Origin: Zygnema cylindricum
Taxonomy: Eukaryota; Streptophyta; Zygnematophyceae; Zygnematales; Zygnemataceae
Length of the DNA: 36,013 bases
NCBI GenBank assembly: GCA_037447655.1
Contig: JBBHKE010001162.1
Coordinates: 33,534 to 69,546, forward strand
Direction: 5' to 3'
The notes under the pieces: model-generated
The model's database searches: none
What the model was told of the DNA's origin: nothing
What the model saw: only the letters and a program-made list of their open reading frames with translations
In this document: piece after piece, positions 11,678-23,060 of the stretch
Position numbering within the stretch: position 1 is the first letter of the stretch
Layout of the letters: every line of letters begins with the position of its first letter
Position numbers and translations under genes: made by a program

Positions 11678-12370
11678 TATGTTGGCGATAGTTCAAATTT
11701 CAAAACACTAAAGCGCCTCAAATTCAAACTTTGGTTTTCGGTTTGTTTCGTTTTCATTGGCATTCAAAATTTGAATTAAAGGCTTTTTGCTTTCGAAATT
11801 CGAACGTTTGACTCGGTGCTTTAGAGGTTCTTTCTTCCTTCGGTCTTTCCATGTTAAGGGAATTCTCTAGATGTAAAAGCCAAAGATTTTGGAATTTCTA
11901 ATGGCGCAATTACCGCATTTTCGGTACTCGGATGTGATTGATCGATAAGGTACACGTGGCACTGAGGTACAGATGGGGAACTCTGCATGTGGAAGGATCA
12001 TAAATGCACCACGAATTCACAAGTACCACCCTAATTCACGTATACTTTATCCCTCTTCAGTTCTCGATGTGTTCACACGATGTATATTTGTTACCTGAAA
12101 ACAAACGTTTAAAAATATTATGTGAACAAAATCTGGCTTTCACGTGGGCAGCCTTGCTGAGTTGGCGTTATTTGTATGCACGCCAGCCTCCAAAGTCCTA
12201 ACTCCAAAAGTGGCGCTTGTCCAGAATCAGTACCAGCGACCATTCTCCGCTCTCCTACCCTACTGTCGGGCCATTTTCAGTTTTTTCAAGCCATTTTCAG
12301 ATTTTTTGCTTTGTCAATTTTGTAAATACCTTAAAAGCCAGCAAAGCCGATTTGCTTTCTCGTTCTGGAA

Positions 12371-12380
12371 CTATAAATAG
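12371..12380 (+). promoter_or_regulatory. Candidate TATA box for NF-YA
   Basis: CTATAAATAG is a strong TATA match on the plus strand, about 1.15 kb before the proposed NF-YA ATG. That distance would require a leader exon and a 5' UTR intron; an acceptor (GACAG at 13510-13514) directly before the ATG exon is consistent with this. Confidence 0.3.
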
Positions 12381-13533
12381 GGCAGCTTCTACCCGTAATG
12401 CATCTGATGTAGCGCTGATTATATGGCGATTGACATCGGTTTGTATCCGCTATAACTTCACCTTTACGTTTTCGGAAATTGCGAAATGACAATATAAATG
12501 GCACAAAGACCTCCGTATCAAAATTGAAACAAGTATGAAACTTCGGAACAATACAAATCCAGAATGGTACAGCGAAATTGAGCACAATATAGTACAGTTA
12601 AGTACATTAAATACAATACAGTTCTGGACAAAAGCATGGATGAAATGTGCGAAAACAATTGAAAATTTGAAACGCTAAATCCTGCTCCACCGTATTATAT
12701 TCTGAGTTTCTGACTACCACCCAAACCGTATAGTATGCGTATAATATGATGAAATCACTTTTACGCTCCCAATAGTTTTCGCACATTTGAAGTAAAGGTT
12801 GGATTCCTGAGATTGGTCGCCTGCATTATCGTACTCTCCTGTTGCAGTTCGTCGTCTTCCTAGCTTTCAGCCATGTCTTGTACGTGTTGCCCGTCTTCTC
12901 CAGCCTTACCTTCTCCTTCTCTAGCGAACACTTTTTGTTACCACTTTTAGTATTGAAATCGTTCCTTCCTCTTTCCTGGTGGCGACCATTTCAGAACCGA
13001 TGATACTGCTGTTTAAACCCTAATTTCTTCCCCGCTTCTCAGCCTCTCTTCCTCTCCGGTTTTTCCCCTCTCTCTGTTTCTCAGCACACTTCCTATCCTT
13101 CTTCTTTCCATTCTTTTTTTTTATCCTTTCATATGCAATACAGTCTACTCTTCCGTCGCTTCCTCCTGTCCTCTATGCAGTAGTTTAGAGAATAAAGGGG
13201 TTCTCCTGGTTAGAGGAATTGCTTGGATTGTGTCCATTTTTGCGTTATCAGGGAACTCCGATGTATAGCAGGAGACTTAAAAAAAAAAGGCAAAAGGTTA
13301 AAGGGGAAGGGAAAGGGAGGAAAGTAAGGAGAGGCCAGTAACTGGTAGATGTGAAATAGGGGGAAAACAGCTAAGCTAGGTTAAAAAGTAGCGAATAGAA
13401 GCTAAAAGCAAGTTGGAGCTAGAAAATAGGTACTTAAAAAAGGGTAGCAATAGTTGAGGATAGGAAAAGCTGAAACAACGTTGAAGAACAGGGCTTTTTT
13501 TTGTCTGAGGACAGATTTTTATTCTCTGGTGGT

Positions 13534-16500
13534 ATGGCTACACAATCAGGTACAAATGTCTATCCAATACGCTAAAGCTCCTAATGGTGACATGTTGGTG
13601 CGTGGACCAGATAACATTCCTTTTGTCTTTATCTCATTTATTGCTGCTTGGCGTTTAGGTTAGGGCTTGGATATTCAAATCTCTTGTCCTTTCCATTGAG
13701 AATATGTAGTCATGTACTGTACAGAAAAATGGACATTTTCAAAGGTGACAACAATAGAGAGAGCTAGTCAAATGGCTGTTGCCATTTTGATTTTTTGAGT
13801 TCTCTTCAGTCGCATTTTCACCATTGTTTATGTAGCGGCGTTTACGCATTTGAAAATGTACATGGCTTTAGGTTTTGTGTTTTGACGTTTACGGAAAATG
13901 TTGGATTCACCTCCTTGATTTATCCAGATTCAGATTACAAAATGTGTAATTTAATTCATGCCTCATTTTTTCTGTTTCACGTCCACATGAATTGAAGCAC
14001 ATTGGCACGGTGTTTTCGCCATAACAATAGAGCCTAGCAATAGAGTCCGTAACGAAATAGTTCCTAACCATAGAGTCCCTAACAGTATATTCCCTAACAA
14101 TGGAGTTCCTCATAATAGGTTTTCTGACAGTAAGGTACCTAACAGTATTGTCTGTCACAATAGAGTTCCTAACAGTAGAGTCCCTATCTGGCATTCACAT
14201 GCCGCCATCGTTTCTCCATAAAAGTCTTGAAACTGAATATGTTTGCAGGAATACGTTTTTCTTGCATTTGTCGCTCCACCTCATCTTACCTCATCAGGCA
14301 AATGATGTTCAGCATAATGCGATGGTGGTTACAGGGTATGAGACCAGTTAAGTAGGCATTTTTGCAAAAATTGAAACATAGTGTTGATTTTGTATTGCTA
14401 CAGGATACGAGACCAGTGGAGTTCAGGAAGACCACCAACATCAGCAAGTGGCTACAGCCGCAGGCATGACAATGGGGGGAGAATACATCATGCCTCGGAC
14501 TCAGTTAGAATTAAATTCTGCTCTGGTAAGTAGTAAGTCTGACAAGTCAGGCTCACACGACCTCTGCGACTTTTGCAGGAAAGGTTTGAGCAAATACACA
14601 GTCATTGTTTCATTATTTTGCATTATCTTCCATTGTTTTGCATTGTTTTACATTATTATGAATTCTGCTCTGGTAAGTCTGACAGAGGCTCGTACAATTG
14701 CTGATACTTTTGCAGGAAAGATCTGACCAAATACAAAGTCATTATCTTTTTATTTTGCATTCTTTTTATTTTGTTTTGCATCCGTATTAAATTCTGCTAT
14801 TATAAGTCTGGCAAGTCTGACAGGGATTCATACAACCAATGATACTTTTTGCAGGAAATGTTTGACCAGTGTTATGCCTGCTGCACGAATATGCAGTCAT
14901 TATTTTATTATTTTACATTATTTGTTTCTATTTTATTTTGTATTGTTTATTATCTTTAGTCGTTATTTTGGAGGAAAGGTTTGATCAGTGTCTTGCCTGC
15001 TGCACTAGTAAAAGTGTGTATGAGGCCAATGTAAAGTCATTATTTTGTTATCTTGCATTATTTTTTTATTTTTTTTGCATCGTTGGTCAGTGTAAGTCAT
15101 TATTTTTTGCAGACAAGGTTTGACTCATGTGATCTCTGCACGAATAAACTCTGCATATGGACTGGTGCGTCTGCTTTGTTGCTATCACAATTCTTTTCTT
15201 CTTGGTAAATGTGATAAAATCTACTTTGTACGCACAAATATTGAGTTTTCAGGCAAGTTTACATGAGATATAAATAGCAGACTGTTCCACACGGTTTAGT
15301 TTTTTATGCCATATTATATGTATGGCTATACCTCATGATTGTTATCAGGTTGGAGCATGTTGGCAACTTACTTGCTGGGTACCAGTGGCTCAAGTCTGTG
15401 AAATGCGCTCTTGGGGAACACATTTGAAAGATTCTGAGGTGTGCTTTGTTTCCAGATGTTCGTAATCTCGCTTTATTCTTAAGGTGCCATTTCTGTTTTC
15501 TGCTTTTTGCAGAGAGCTGCTGCTTATCCTTATGATTCATATTATGGCAACTTTATGGCGTATGGGACACAAGCTCTGGTGAGACATCTCAGAGCCGTAA
15601 AAACATCTTCACATCATTATGCTTATTTATTCTTTTTTTGTTACTCCACAACCTTTAAATGGACTTAAATTAAAACCTCAAATAGCGTTTATGTCAATGT
15701 TTGTCAATATAGGTCTTGTCATGCCAGACATTTATATGGTGTCCAAAAGATGCAACCTATTCTTGGAGTGGTAAGACATGTCTAGCTCATCTTGATGCAG
15801 GAAGACAGATGGTTTTTCATTTATCCATTCTTATGAGTACTCGATAAATGAAAGATTGGTTGTTGTATTTATGTGCTGGACTGGCTGCTCTATGGTTCAT
15901 GGGGAGCGTCCGGGCTCCGTGTTTGTGATCCTGGTTGATTATCTCTCTTTCTCTCTCTCTACCTCTCCATTTATTTAAGAAAGCATATTGCTTTTTATGA
16001 GAACTGCAGTTGCCGCCTCATCTTATGGGAGTTCAACAGGCTCGTATGCCTCTCCCTACGGAGATTATGGAAGAGGAGCCTGTCTATGTGAATGCGAAAC
16101 AATATCACGGGATTTTGCGGCGACGACAATCGAGAGCAAAGGCAGAGTCAGAAAATCGGTTGATTAAGAGCAGAAAGGTGTGGACCCTAAAGCATTCTTC
16201 AACGCTCTCCCTTGTGAAAAGGCATGAGCTAGGATGTTTTGCTGTGGCTTGGAAGAATGTTGGTTTACGTTCTCGATACATTATAGAGACAGTCGTAGTA
16301 ATGCTTCCTCGTTTGAGATTATCTTCCTATTTTGTTTTTCTGATAGGCCTTGTGCATGATGTGCTACTACATAACATGTATTAGTTTGTGGCCGCTTCTT
16401 ATTTCCTGTCTAACGTTAAATCCCTCCTACACTCTCATGTTTGCATTGTACAAGACAATGCACATGTCCATCCATTTTGTTACGTTTTGACAAAAATAAA

Positions 16501-17326
16501 ATTTAAATCCTGCGGTCCAATGCTTTTTTATTGATATGTCCAGTACATGATTATGCATATATACACACCTCCAGTACATCTATATATGACCCAATATGTT
16601 TTTTTTCATATGTCCAGTGTGTGGATATGTCTACTTTCGTATGTCCAATATGTTCAATACGTCCATATTTTACACGTCCAGTATGTCTACATTTATACGT
16701 GCATACGTCCTTTTTCATAGGTCCGTTATGTGGATACGTCTTTTTCCATACGTCCAATGCTCTGTATTCATACATCGCCTATGTGAATATGTCTATTTTC
16801 ATGTGTCCTATACGTCCATATTCATTATTTCCTTGTTTGGGGGGAATGTTCGGATTGGTGGAGGAAGCAGCCGTACTTGCACGAATCTCGGCACCAACAT
16901 GCACTCCGGAGGGCAAGGGGGTGTGGGGGTCGTTTTCTGAATACGAAACCTAAAGAGGGGAGTCAGGAACCCGAAATACATGGCCATGAAGGTGATGGAG
17001 AGCATTCAAAAGGTCAAAGCCTACATGAGGGGCCGTCTCATACCAACACATCATCGGGCCATAGTGGGGAGTCGAGCCAAGCTATGGTATCTGCCCAGGG
17101 AAGGGCTGAGAGTCCTCCGGAGGGAGGAAACCAGCACAGAGGATTTGGGCAACCCATGATTGCTAGTAATGGAGATGGGCATTACAATCTCGGGCAATCT
17201 TTCCATCCATCGGCATTTCATCCATTATCAAATGGGGCAGAAAATGGAAATGGAAATGGGTCGGGAGTTCAAATGGGTACAATGCTCGCTATTGGTCACC
17301 TTCAAAGTGAAGACAAAGAGCAATGA
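13534..17326 (+). CDS. NF-YA: NF-YA (HAP2/CBF-B) transcription factor subunit, five coding exons
   Basis: Exons 13534-13549, 14404-14525, 15513-15578, 16010-16177 and 16871-17326 join in phase to about 275 residues. Seen: plant-type upstream blocks TQLELNSAL and [34 protein letters not shown], then the NF-YB/YC-binding helix [20 protein letters not shown] (about 90-109) and the DNA-binding part [20 protein letters not shown] (126-145) ending FLNTK. The core is split by an intron just after RKSRK-type residues (LIKSRK|PYL). The tail (151-275) is Gly/Ser/Asn/His-rich. Known: NF-YA joins the NF-YB/NF-YC histone-fold dimer and reads CCAAT in the nucleus. The last three exons are certain. The first exon (MATQS, phase 1 donor) was chosen because its phase and start fit; it is the weakest part. 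I saw no miR169-like target in the 3' region. Confidence 0.9.
14020..14192. repeat. ~17-18-bp minisatellite in NF-YA intron 1
   Basis: About nine degenerate copies of CTAACARTAGAGTYC with variants such as CTAACAGTATATTCC. It lies within the intron between the proposed start exon and the exon at 14404. Confidence 0.75.
14506..15165. repeat. Tandem repeats of 130-180 bp that copy the NF-YA exon 2 splice donor
   Basis: The 18-mer AATTCTGCTCTGGTAAGT spans the exon 2 end and donor at 14514-14531 and recurs exactly at 14661-14678; a mutated form starts at 14790. Each unit then holds a TTTTGCAGGAAA acceptor-like site, a TTTGACCARTG-type stretch, and AAGTCATTATTTT with a T-rich tail. Further decayed units start near 14970 and 15095. 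The first unit therefore includes coding sequence and the rest are intronic. Confidence 0.8.
16540..16830. repeat. Degenerate 'ATRTGTCCAGTAYGT' repeats in NF-YA intron
   Basis: Roughly 18-24-nt irregular units built on TATGTCC/TACGTCC (for example CGTATGTCCAATATGTTCAA) fill the intron that splits the NF-YA core domain (16178-16870). Open frames on both strands here follow from the repeat. Confidence 0.7.
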
Positions 17327-19434
17327 ATGAAGACCAATGCAAGAGGAGACCTAAATCTAGTTTTAGTCGGTGAGAATGATTTGTGTTTATAGGCAGTTCT
17401 TTTTCTCAGGAACCGTTGTTGCAATCGACTTTTTTCCTTTTCTTTTTTTTTTCCTTTTTTTCGTTTTTTTTTTTTTCTTTTTTTTCTTTTTTCTTTTTCC
17501 CTGTCGTTAGCGCGGGAGGCAGAGAGTGCTGCTCTTTTTAAGGCATATGAGTTTTCTCAACAGGAGAAGAAAAGCAAATTTCAGGGCAATCTCTCTTCTC
17601 ATTTTCCTGATATAGTGAAACATGTAGTGAAAATAGCTTCAACGACAGTTCGTAAAGGATTTTGGGATACATCGGGATATACATTATGAACCATTATCAA
17701 CCATTATTCATCTGTGATGGTGGACCGTTATTTCCGTGGTGCCCAGGGACCTGAACGCTGTTTAGAGGAGTTATCTGTATTTCAGAAAAATTACGAAGTT
17801 TAGTATGCAAGGTTGAGCCCTTCCTTTGTTATGTTAATAGACGATGGTGACATGACGATGGTGGTGATGGTTATGGTGGACGTACTTCTGAAAAGCGAAG
17901 CGAAGAAGATAGCGACCTTCCAGTCACCCACGAGGTTTGTGAAAATCAAAAACCCAACAATTGGCTTCCCATACATGGGGAAATCGGCCTGCAAGTCCTT
18001 GAAATCCACAGTTTTTTGTGTATGGGAGGGACCACAAAGGAATGATGGGTGGGCTAAGCAGGTTTGTGTATTTGTCTACTAGTCTAATGAAAGCGACACT
18101 TTTCGTGTCATGTTTTGGTTGAAATTGACTACAACCTTCTAACTGGTGCTGTTGCATTCGACCCCTATAGCAAGCTTATTTTGTATTCCAGTTTCTTTTT
18201 CAACCCCCAATAAAGTTTGGTGTTGCGTCTTGGATACCTTTTGTGTCCATGGTTTATTCTTTTTGATTCTCGTCACACGGAATGAGATGAACAGAGTAAA
18301 AAAATTCTACTCTCATTTTATCTTTGTGCTTGATGTTTGGAGTGAAATGCTGTGGACTGGAAATTCTCTGAACTGTTTTTAAACAGTCATGCACTACGCT
18401 AGGAATGTCTGGTAGGATATACAGTACTAAAACGAGCGTTGTTAAACCATCTGATTATAAGAGATGGTTGCGAGCCATGTTGACGTGTATTTTTTTCTAA
18501 ATTGTATCCATTATGATCATGTCCAACAAACATCAAATAGGAAATCAAGTTAAAAACTTGTACCACAGCTTATGACAACAGTTGTCAATAGAACTGTAGT
18601 AGCCATTGATAAGTACGAAATGTACCTTGAGTGCGCAATAGTATCCTGTCAACACTACCACATTCATGAATTGAGTAGAAATCTGTTAGAATGCCATGAA
18701 ACTTGCTTCGTTTTGGTGGCTGGCTTAGTTCTTGTTTAGCTTTCCGCTGATGAGGGTGGAGTTTATTTTGTCCTTTCTCATAGTGTTTTTGGCGTGCCTT
18801 CTCTCAATAGCTGAACATTACTAAAAGAAGGGTGAAGGTAGGCCTTCTGAATACGTGGAAGCAATAAAAAGGTCAAATGAAAGGGAAAAATGTGGCACAA
18901 TATGAAACAACCGAAAAACAATAAAATTATAAAAAGAAAATAACAAAGCAAACGGACCTTTTATGGCACAAGGCTGAAATATCATCCACGGTATCTCAGT
19001 GCACATAATCCTGCTAGAGTCAGAAAAAAGAGAAAAGGGATTTGTTCTTAGCATGCGGCTCTCATGTTGAACCACCTGTCCCACTACTACACTTGTTGAT
19101 TTCACCAAATCAATGCCCCAAACACAGGGGAATCACCCTCAAGCTTAAGAATATCAACGAGGCTCCGTATATGTAAGACGTCTGGTCGAATAAATTGCCT
19201 ACCCTCGCTTTTGAAACAAGTAGTAGAGATGTTCGAGATATTGTTCGCGGCTCGAATCGTGTTGTGTTCTTAGAATCATCTCGCCTCCTAAGGAGCAATG
19301 AAGCGAATGGATGTCGTCGAGCCCAAAAAAGCGATTGCACAAGCAAATTAAAGAACTAAGAGTGGTTGAAAGAAACAACCAGAGAGCAATGGTGAACGGA
19401 TTTGGCATGAAACAAAGAGATGAAAGAATGAGAG
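17327..19434. other. NF-YA 3' region and intergenic DNA, no gene seen
   Basis: Holds a T-rich tract at 17427-17500 (mostly T with scattered C) and a possible polyadenylation signal AATAAA at 18209-18214. Open frames on both strands are short and lack recognisable domains or splice context. Confidence 0.4.
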
Positions 19435-19946
19435 TACACCGTGAATCGCTATTAGCGTTCATGACTCTAATTGAGGTACCCCGCTTTTCTTGGCAAATTC
19501 CCAAATAGAATTATTCATTCTAAATGTTTCTGAACATTATTTGAGGTACCCCACCTAATAGGGTTCATAACTGTAATATAGTGCCCTTCTAAATAGTGTG
19601 GTGTACGGACTGTCAGATCCGTATTATTTTGTACTTTTTCAAGTAAAAAAGTACAGGAAAAATATTTACGCTAACGCGCGCGCATGTAAATGTGCTCTGG
19701 AAAAAATGACGCGGATGTCACAAAAACGCGACGGCGTACGATTTGAACAATTTCGTACATGCACATATTTTAGTGTGAAGATATTATGCGCCGACAATAA
19801 TTACAAAGCAGTTTAAAAATTAGAGTTAATGATAAATTAGAATAAATATTTTTTTGGAAAAAACCGAAATTCCCAATTAGCGTAAATAACGCTAATTGTT
19901 TCATTACGCTATCTATTTCATTGCGCTAATAGCGATTCACGGTGTA
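19435..19946. mobile_element. MITE, 512 bp, TIR CACCGTGAATCGCTATTAGCG
   Basis: The outer ends are near-perfect inverted repeats of about 21 bp flanked by TA on both sides. The interior has a GGTACC-containing segment and CGACGGCGTACGATTT, both shared with the element at 25197-25738, so the two are members of one long subfamily. No transposase is encoded. Confidence 0.85.
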
Positions 19947-20171
19947 GCTATCAGTCAAGCTCTGGAAGTAAGGGCTTAGACAAATGGCAGGGAGAGGAGA
20001 TAGAAGGAAGCCCCTCGAGAAATTCCTATAAAGTGAGTATCATAACCCTATCAGAGATAAGATCTTGGATCCCGTAATCTGCTCCGTAAAGAGATCCCGT
20101 AGGCTCGTAAAGTAATGTTTACTACGTCAAGGGAATACACACGTTTTAGGGGAAAACTCCACTTTTAGCGG

Positions 20172-20405
20172 TTGGTCCGTGCGTATTCAGATTATTTAGC
20201 ATACATATTTGTAAAAGGTCGTTGGAGTGAGTTTAAAGATGAGGAGCAAGAATGGGAGAATCTTGTGAAAACTTTAACAAACCGTCGAAAAAGTTGTTCT
20301 ATGATATGTTTTTTTTATGCCTTATGGTGCCTTTGGACATTTGGGCTTAGTAAGACATACATGAACAACCATAAAGCCTTTGAAGAAAGCCTAAAAAATC
20401 ATTAG
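20172..20405 (+). other. Orphan open frame, 77 codons
   Basis: The frame opens at a non-ATG codon and contains WSEFKDEEQEWENLVKTL, then a hydrophobic FFYALWCLWTF stretch. I recognise no domain. It may be a transposon or retroelement remnant; there is no clear splice site on either side. Confidence 0.15.
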
Positions 20406-20903
20406 GGGAGAGCCCTAAACATGCAAAGAAATTGAAAACCTTAAGAAAACTTGTTACAACGTCTTTTCACGTGGTCAAGATATTTTTCACTATTTCATAA
20501 TATTTTATTGTGATAAATGGAAAGAAACAAGACGAAACCAGAAAAAAACTAAGACGTTAACAAGTTTGGTCCCAAAAAGGGTCCGCATTAAAGGTGATAC
20601 TGTATATGATTGTACGTTTTTTTGGCATATTGCAAACCATGGCCGGGTTACACACATTTTCCACCAAAGGAAAAGAGAGAGGGCAGTAAAAAAAAAAACT
20701 TTTAACTCTATGATGAACCGTTGACATTTGTTTCTGAGGCAAGTTATCGAAAGGTAACAGTCTCACCTTTCGATCCTGAAGTCACCATAAAATATCGTAA
20801 AAATATGTCATGAAAAAATGAGTTTTGAGCGCCCGAAAAATGTTTAACGGTAATGACGATGGGCCCGTGTACTAAAAAAAAAGTACCAAAGGTACGGAAA
20901 AAG

Positions 20904-21105
20904 TACACCGCTCATCGTTATTAGCGTTAAAGATTTATTGGTGTTAATGCAAAATAAAAATTAATAATACTAATTTGGTGGAAAGAGGCGTGACAAATTG
21001 TAGTCATTGTCTTTAAATAATGTTCCTAACTCTATTTTGTAATTTTGGCTAGAAGAAGTCTCGACCGAATTAGTGTTATTAACACTACTAACGATGAGCG
21101 GTGTA
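20904..21105. mobile_element. MITE, 202 bp, TIR CACCGCTCATCGTTATTAG
   Basis: Left CACCGCTCATCGTTATTAG is matched by CTAACGATGAGCGGTG on the right, with TA at both ends. The right TA is also the left border of the next element (21104-21561), so the two abut. Confidence 0.85.
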
Positions 21106-21561
21106 GTGTTGTGTATACGGAAAAACTTATCGGATACAACCGATACCGATAGTTATCGGATATCGAACGGTGAGGTGTCCCGATATATAGCTCCGAGACC
21201 AACAAATTCCTTATCGGCAATAACTGGAAAAATATATAGTACGCTATGTAATAAAACATTATAATATATTGTATTGTATTTTCACTATATATAGTGTGAC
21301 GTGCCACGTATGACAATTTGTTCCGTACTCTGTATGACAGATGAACAAAAGTTTAGTAAAGCGGAATAAACTGTAAAATTGTACTTAATGAACCGTACAA
21401 TTATCGACTGGATAGTCATCGAACCAGTGTTATTGCGACAAAAAACCGACAATAACACAGGTAACACCGTTACCGATATATCGTGTCAATGTATCAATTA
21501 TCGGTAGGCCAAAAAAAGGGCATATCGTTTATCGGCAAATGGCTACCGATACAGAACACTA
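21104..21561. mobile_element. Second-family MITE, ~458 bp, TIR TAGTGTTGTGTATMGG
   Basis: The left end TAGTGTTGTGTATACGG is mirrored by CCGATACAGAACACTA. The interior is rich in CGATA/TATCG motifs, including a block (ATATCGAACGGT, then CTCCGRGACCAACAAA) shared with the element at 27521-27896. No coding capacity. Confidence 0.75.
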
Positions 21562-21868
21562 CAAAAAGGCCAAAGGTACCAAAAACTAGAAAGATGTTAC
21601 AACCTTTTTTTTTTTCCACACAACTTAAATGTGGAACGGGTTCTTAAACTTTAACAATAGTAACAAAACCGTAGCTTGGATAAATGAATAGTATCTTAAA
21701 GTAAAACACAACTAAGTTGGGATGAAAATCGAAAAAACGTATATACTAAAAAAAAACTTTAAAAGCACAAACTACACCTTTTGTCGGGATCCACGTCGAC
21801 GACAATGAACGCTAAATAGGAATTATTTTTCACATTAGCGTCACGTCAGCGATAATAACACCAACTAT

Positions 21869-21930
21869 TAGTGTTGTGTATCGAAGGCTCCTTGGCGATA
21901 TTCAATATGTACCTACGTATACAACACCTA
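21869..21930. mobile_element. Deleted 62-bp copy of the second MITE family
   Basis: TAGTGTTGTGTATCGAAGG at the left faces ACGTATACAACACCTA at the right, giving TIRs of about 15 bp around a 30-bp core. This looks like an extreme internal-deletion derivative. Confidence 0.55.
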
Positions 21931-21935
21931 GGGTT

Positions 21936-22119
21936 TTAGCTCCTATTACTCGCTACTATGTACCTGCGGATCTTAGCTCCTATTACTCGCTACTATGTAC
22001 CTGCGGATCTTAGCTCCTATTACTCGCTACTATGTACCTGCGGATCTGACATCCGTCGTCTTCCTCTTCCTCACTACGCGACATCTCCTATTACTCGCCA
22101 CTATGTACCTGCGGATCGG
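21936..22119. repeat. 37-bp tandem repeat, three exact copies plus one diverged
   Basis: The unit starts TTAGCTCCTATTACTCGCTA and ends TGTACCTGCGGATC. Copies begin at 21936, 21973 and 22010; a fourth partial copy (22083-22119) is separated by a 36-nt insertion. Near identity implies recent amplification. Confidence 0.9.
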
Positions 22120-22194
22120 GCCTGCGGCCACTGCCAACCGCACGCCCACGGGCGAAATCATAGGTGCGCCCCCCTTCAATAATCCTTGAACTCT

Positions 22195-22271
22195 TTCCCC
22201 CTTTCCATTGAACGCCAAAAACCCCATTCACCCCACTAAAATAACACACACCTCAAAACCTACCGCCAAGA

Positions 22272-22302
<31 letters not shown>

Positions 22303-23060
22303 CACAAAAAAGATACAAAAAACAGACATTTCCCTTTCCCTTGCCCCCCCTCCCCCCCCCCCCCCCCCCCCTACAATACTATTATCTTACCCTTCCCCCC
22401 CCCTGAGCACTGATTTCCTCCCCCTTTTTTCCCCCTAGAGAAGCATACTCCTTCCCCATCCCCCTCCCCCCCCCCCTTTATTTCAACATCGATTCTCTCC
22501 TCCTCACCTCCACCCAAAAATTGATACTTACATGCTCTTCATCCCACCTCTCCCATCAGCCCCCCACGTTTTTTTCTGAAGTCAACTTCTTTACCTCCCC
22601 CCCCCCCTTTCCCCCTCCCCCTCTTTTTTTTCCATTTCCTTCGTCGCTCCCCTCTTACAAACACTTGACACGTCAACCCTCTTCTTCCTCCCTTTCACCC
22701 CCTTCTCCCTCAAATTTTATTCGACATCAACTTCTTTACCCTCCCCCTTCCTTCCCATTCGCCATTCACCCCCACATTACTTCCTTGGACACCACTGTTT
22801 CAATCTTCTACCCTTTCCCACGCCCCCTTTTTGGTCCCTTCTTCCATATCTCTACTTTCCCTCCTTTGCATCCTTCCTCCCACCCTTCCCATGATTCCGT
22901 CCTACTACCATTTTTACCATCTATTTCCCATGGTTTCCTTTCGCCCTTCCCATTTTCCTTTTCCTCTCCCTCTCACATTTCTCATTCATCTCCCTTTCAT
23001 TCAATAACTATGTCCGGCCAAGCATCCTCGCCCACACTCTCTCTCTCTCACCCCCTCCAG
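22195..23060. repeat. Long C/CT-rich tract
   Basis: Strongly strand-biased C+T sequence with an (AC)n run at 22262-22305 and C homopolymers at 22345-22371 and elsewhere. A 246-codon open frame across 22521-23261 (Pro/Ser/Phe-rich) is a composition effect in its first two thirds. The tract leads into the retroelement remnant. Confidence 0.75.

Larger units (their letters stand above)
11183..13533. promoter_or_regulatory. Divergent intergenic region between CDCA7-like and NF-YA
   Basis: The two start codons (11182 minus, 13534 plus) point away from each other. On view are TTTCCCGC at 11643-11650 (canonical E2F site), GGCGGGAG near 11669, ATTGG (CCAAT on the other strand) at 11756-11760, CACGTGGC at 11953-11960, CACGTG at 12141-12146 and CTATAAATAG at 12371-12380. 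A CT-rich stretch at 13020-13170 could be the NF-YA leader. No convincing coding exon is seen. Site functions are inferred from consensus matches only. Confidence 0.45.

Noticed and set aside
15349-15438. A 90-nt phase 0 open segment ([15 protein letters not shown]...) with AG and GT borders inside the NF-YA intron
   Set aside because: Leaving it out gives a near gap-free match to plant NF-YA (QLEL...YPY...YYG). Its donor (GAG|GTGTGC) is weak. It could be a rare cassette exon.
16531-16953. 140-codon open frame overlapping the NF-YA intron and last exon
   Set aside because: Produced by the TATGTCC-type repeat and an out-of-frame reading of the real NF-YA exon.
17327-18400. miR169 target site in the NF-YA 3' region
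   Set aside because: Looked for GGCAAGTCATCCTTGGCT-like sequence and saw none.
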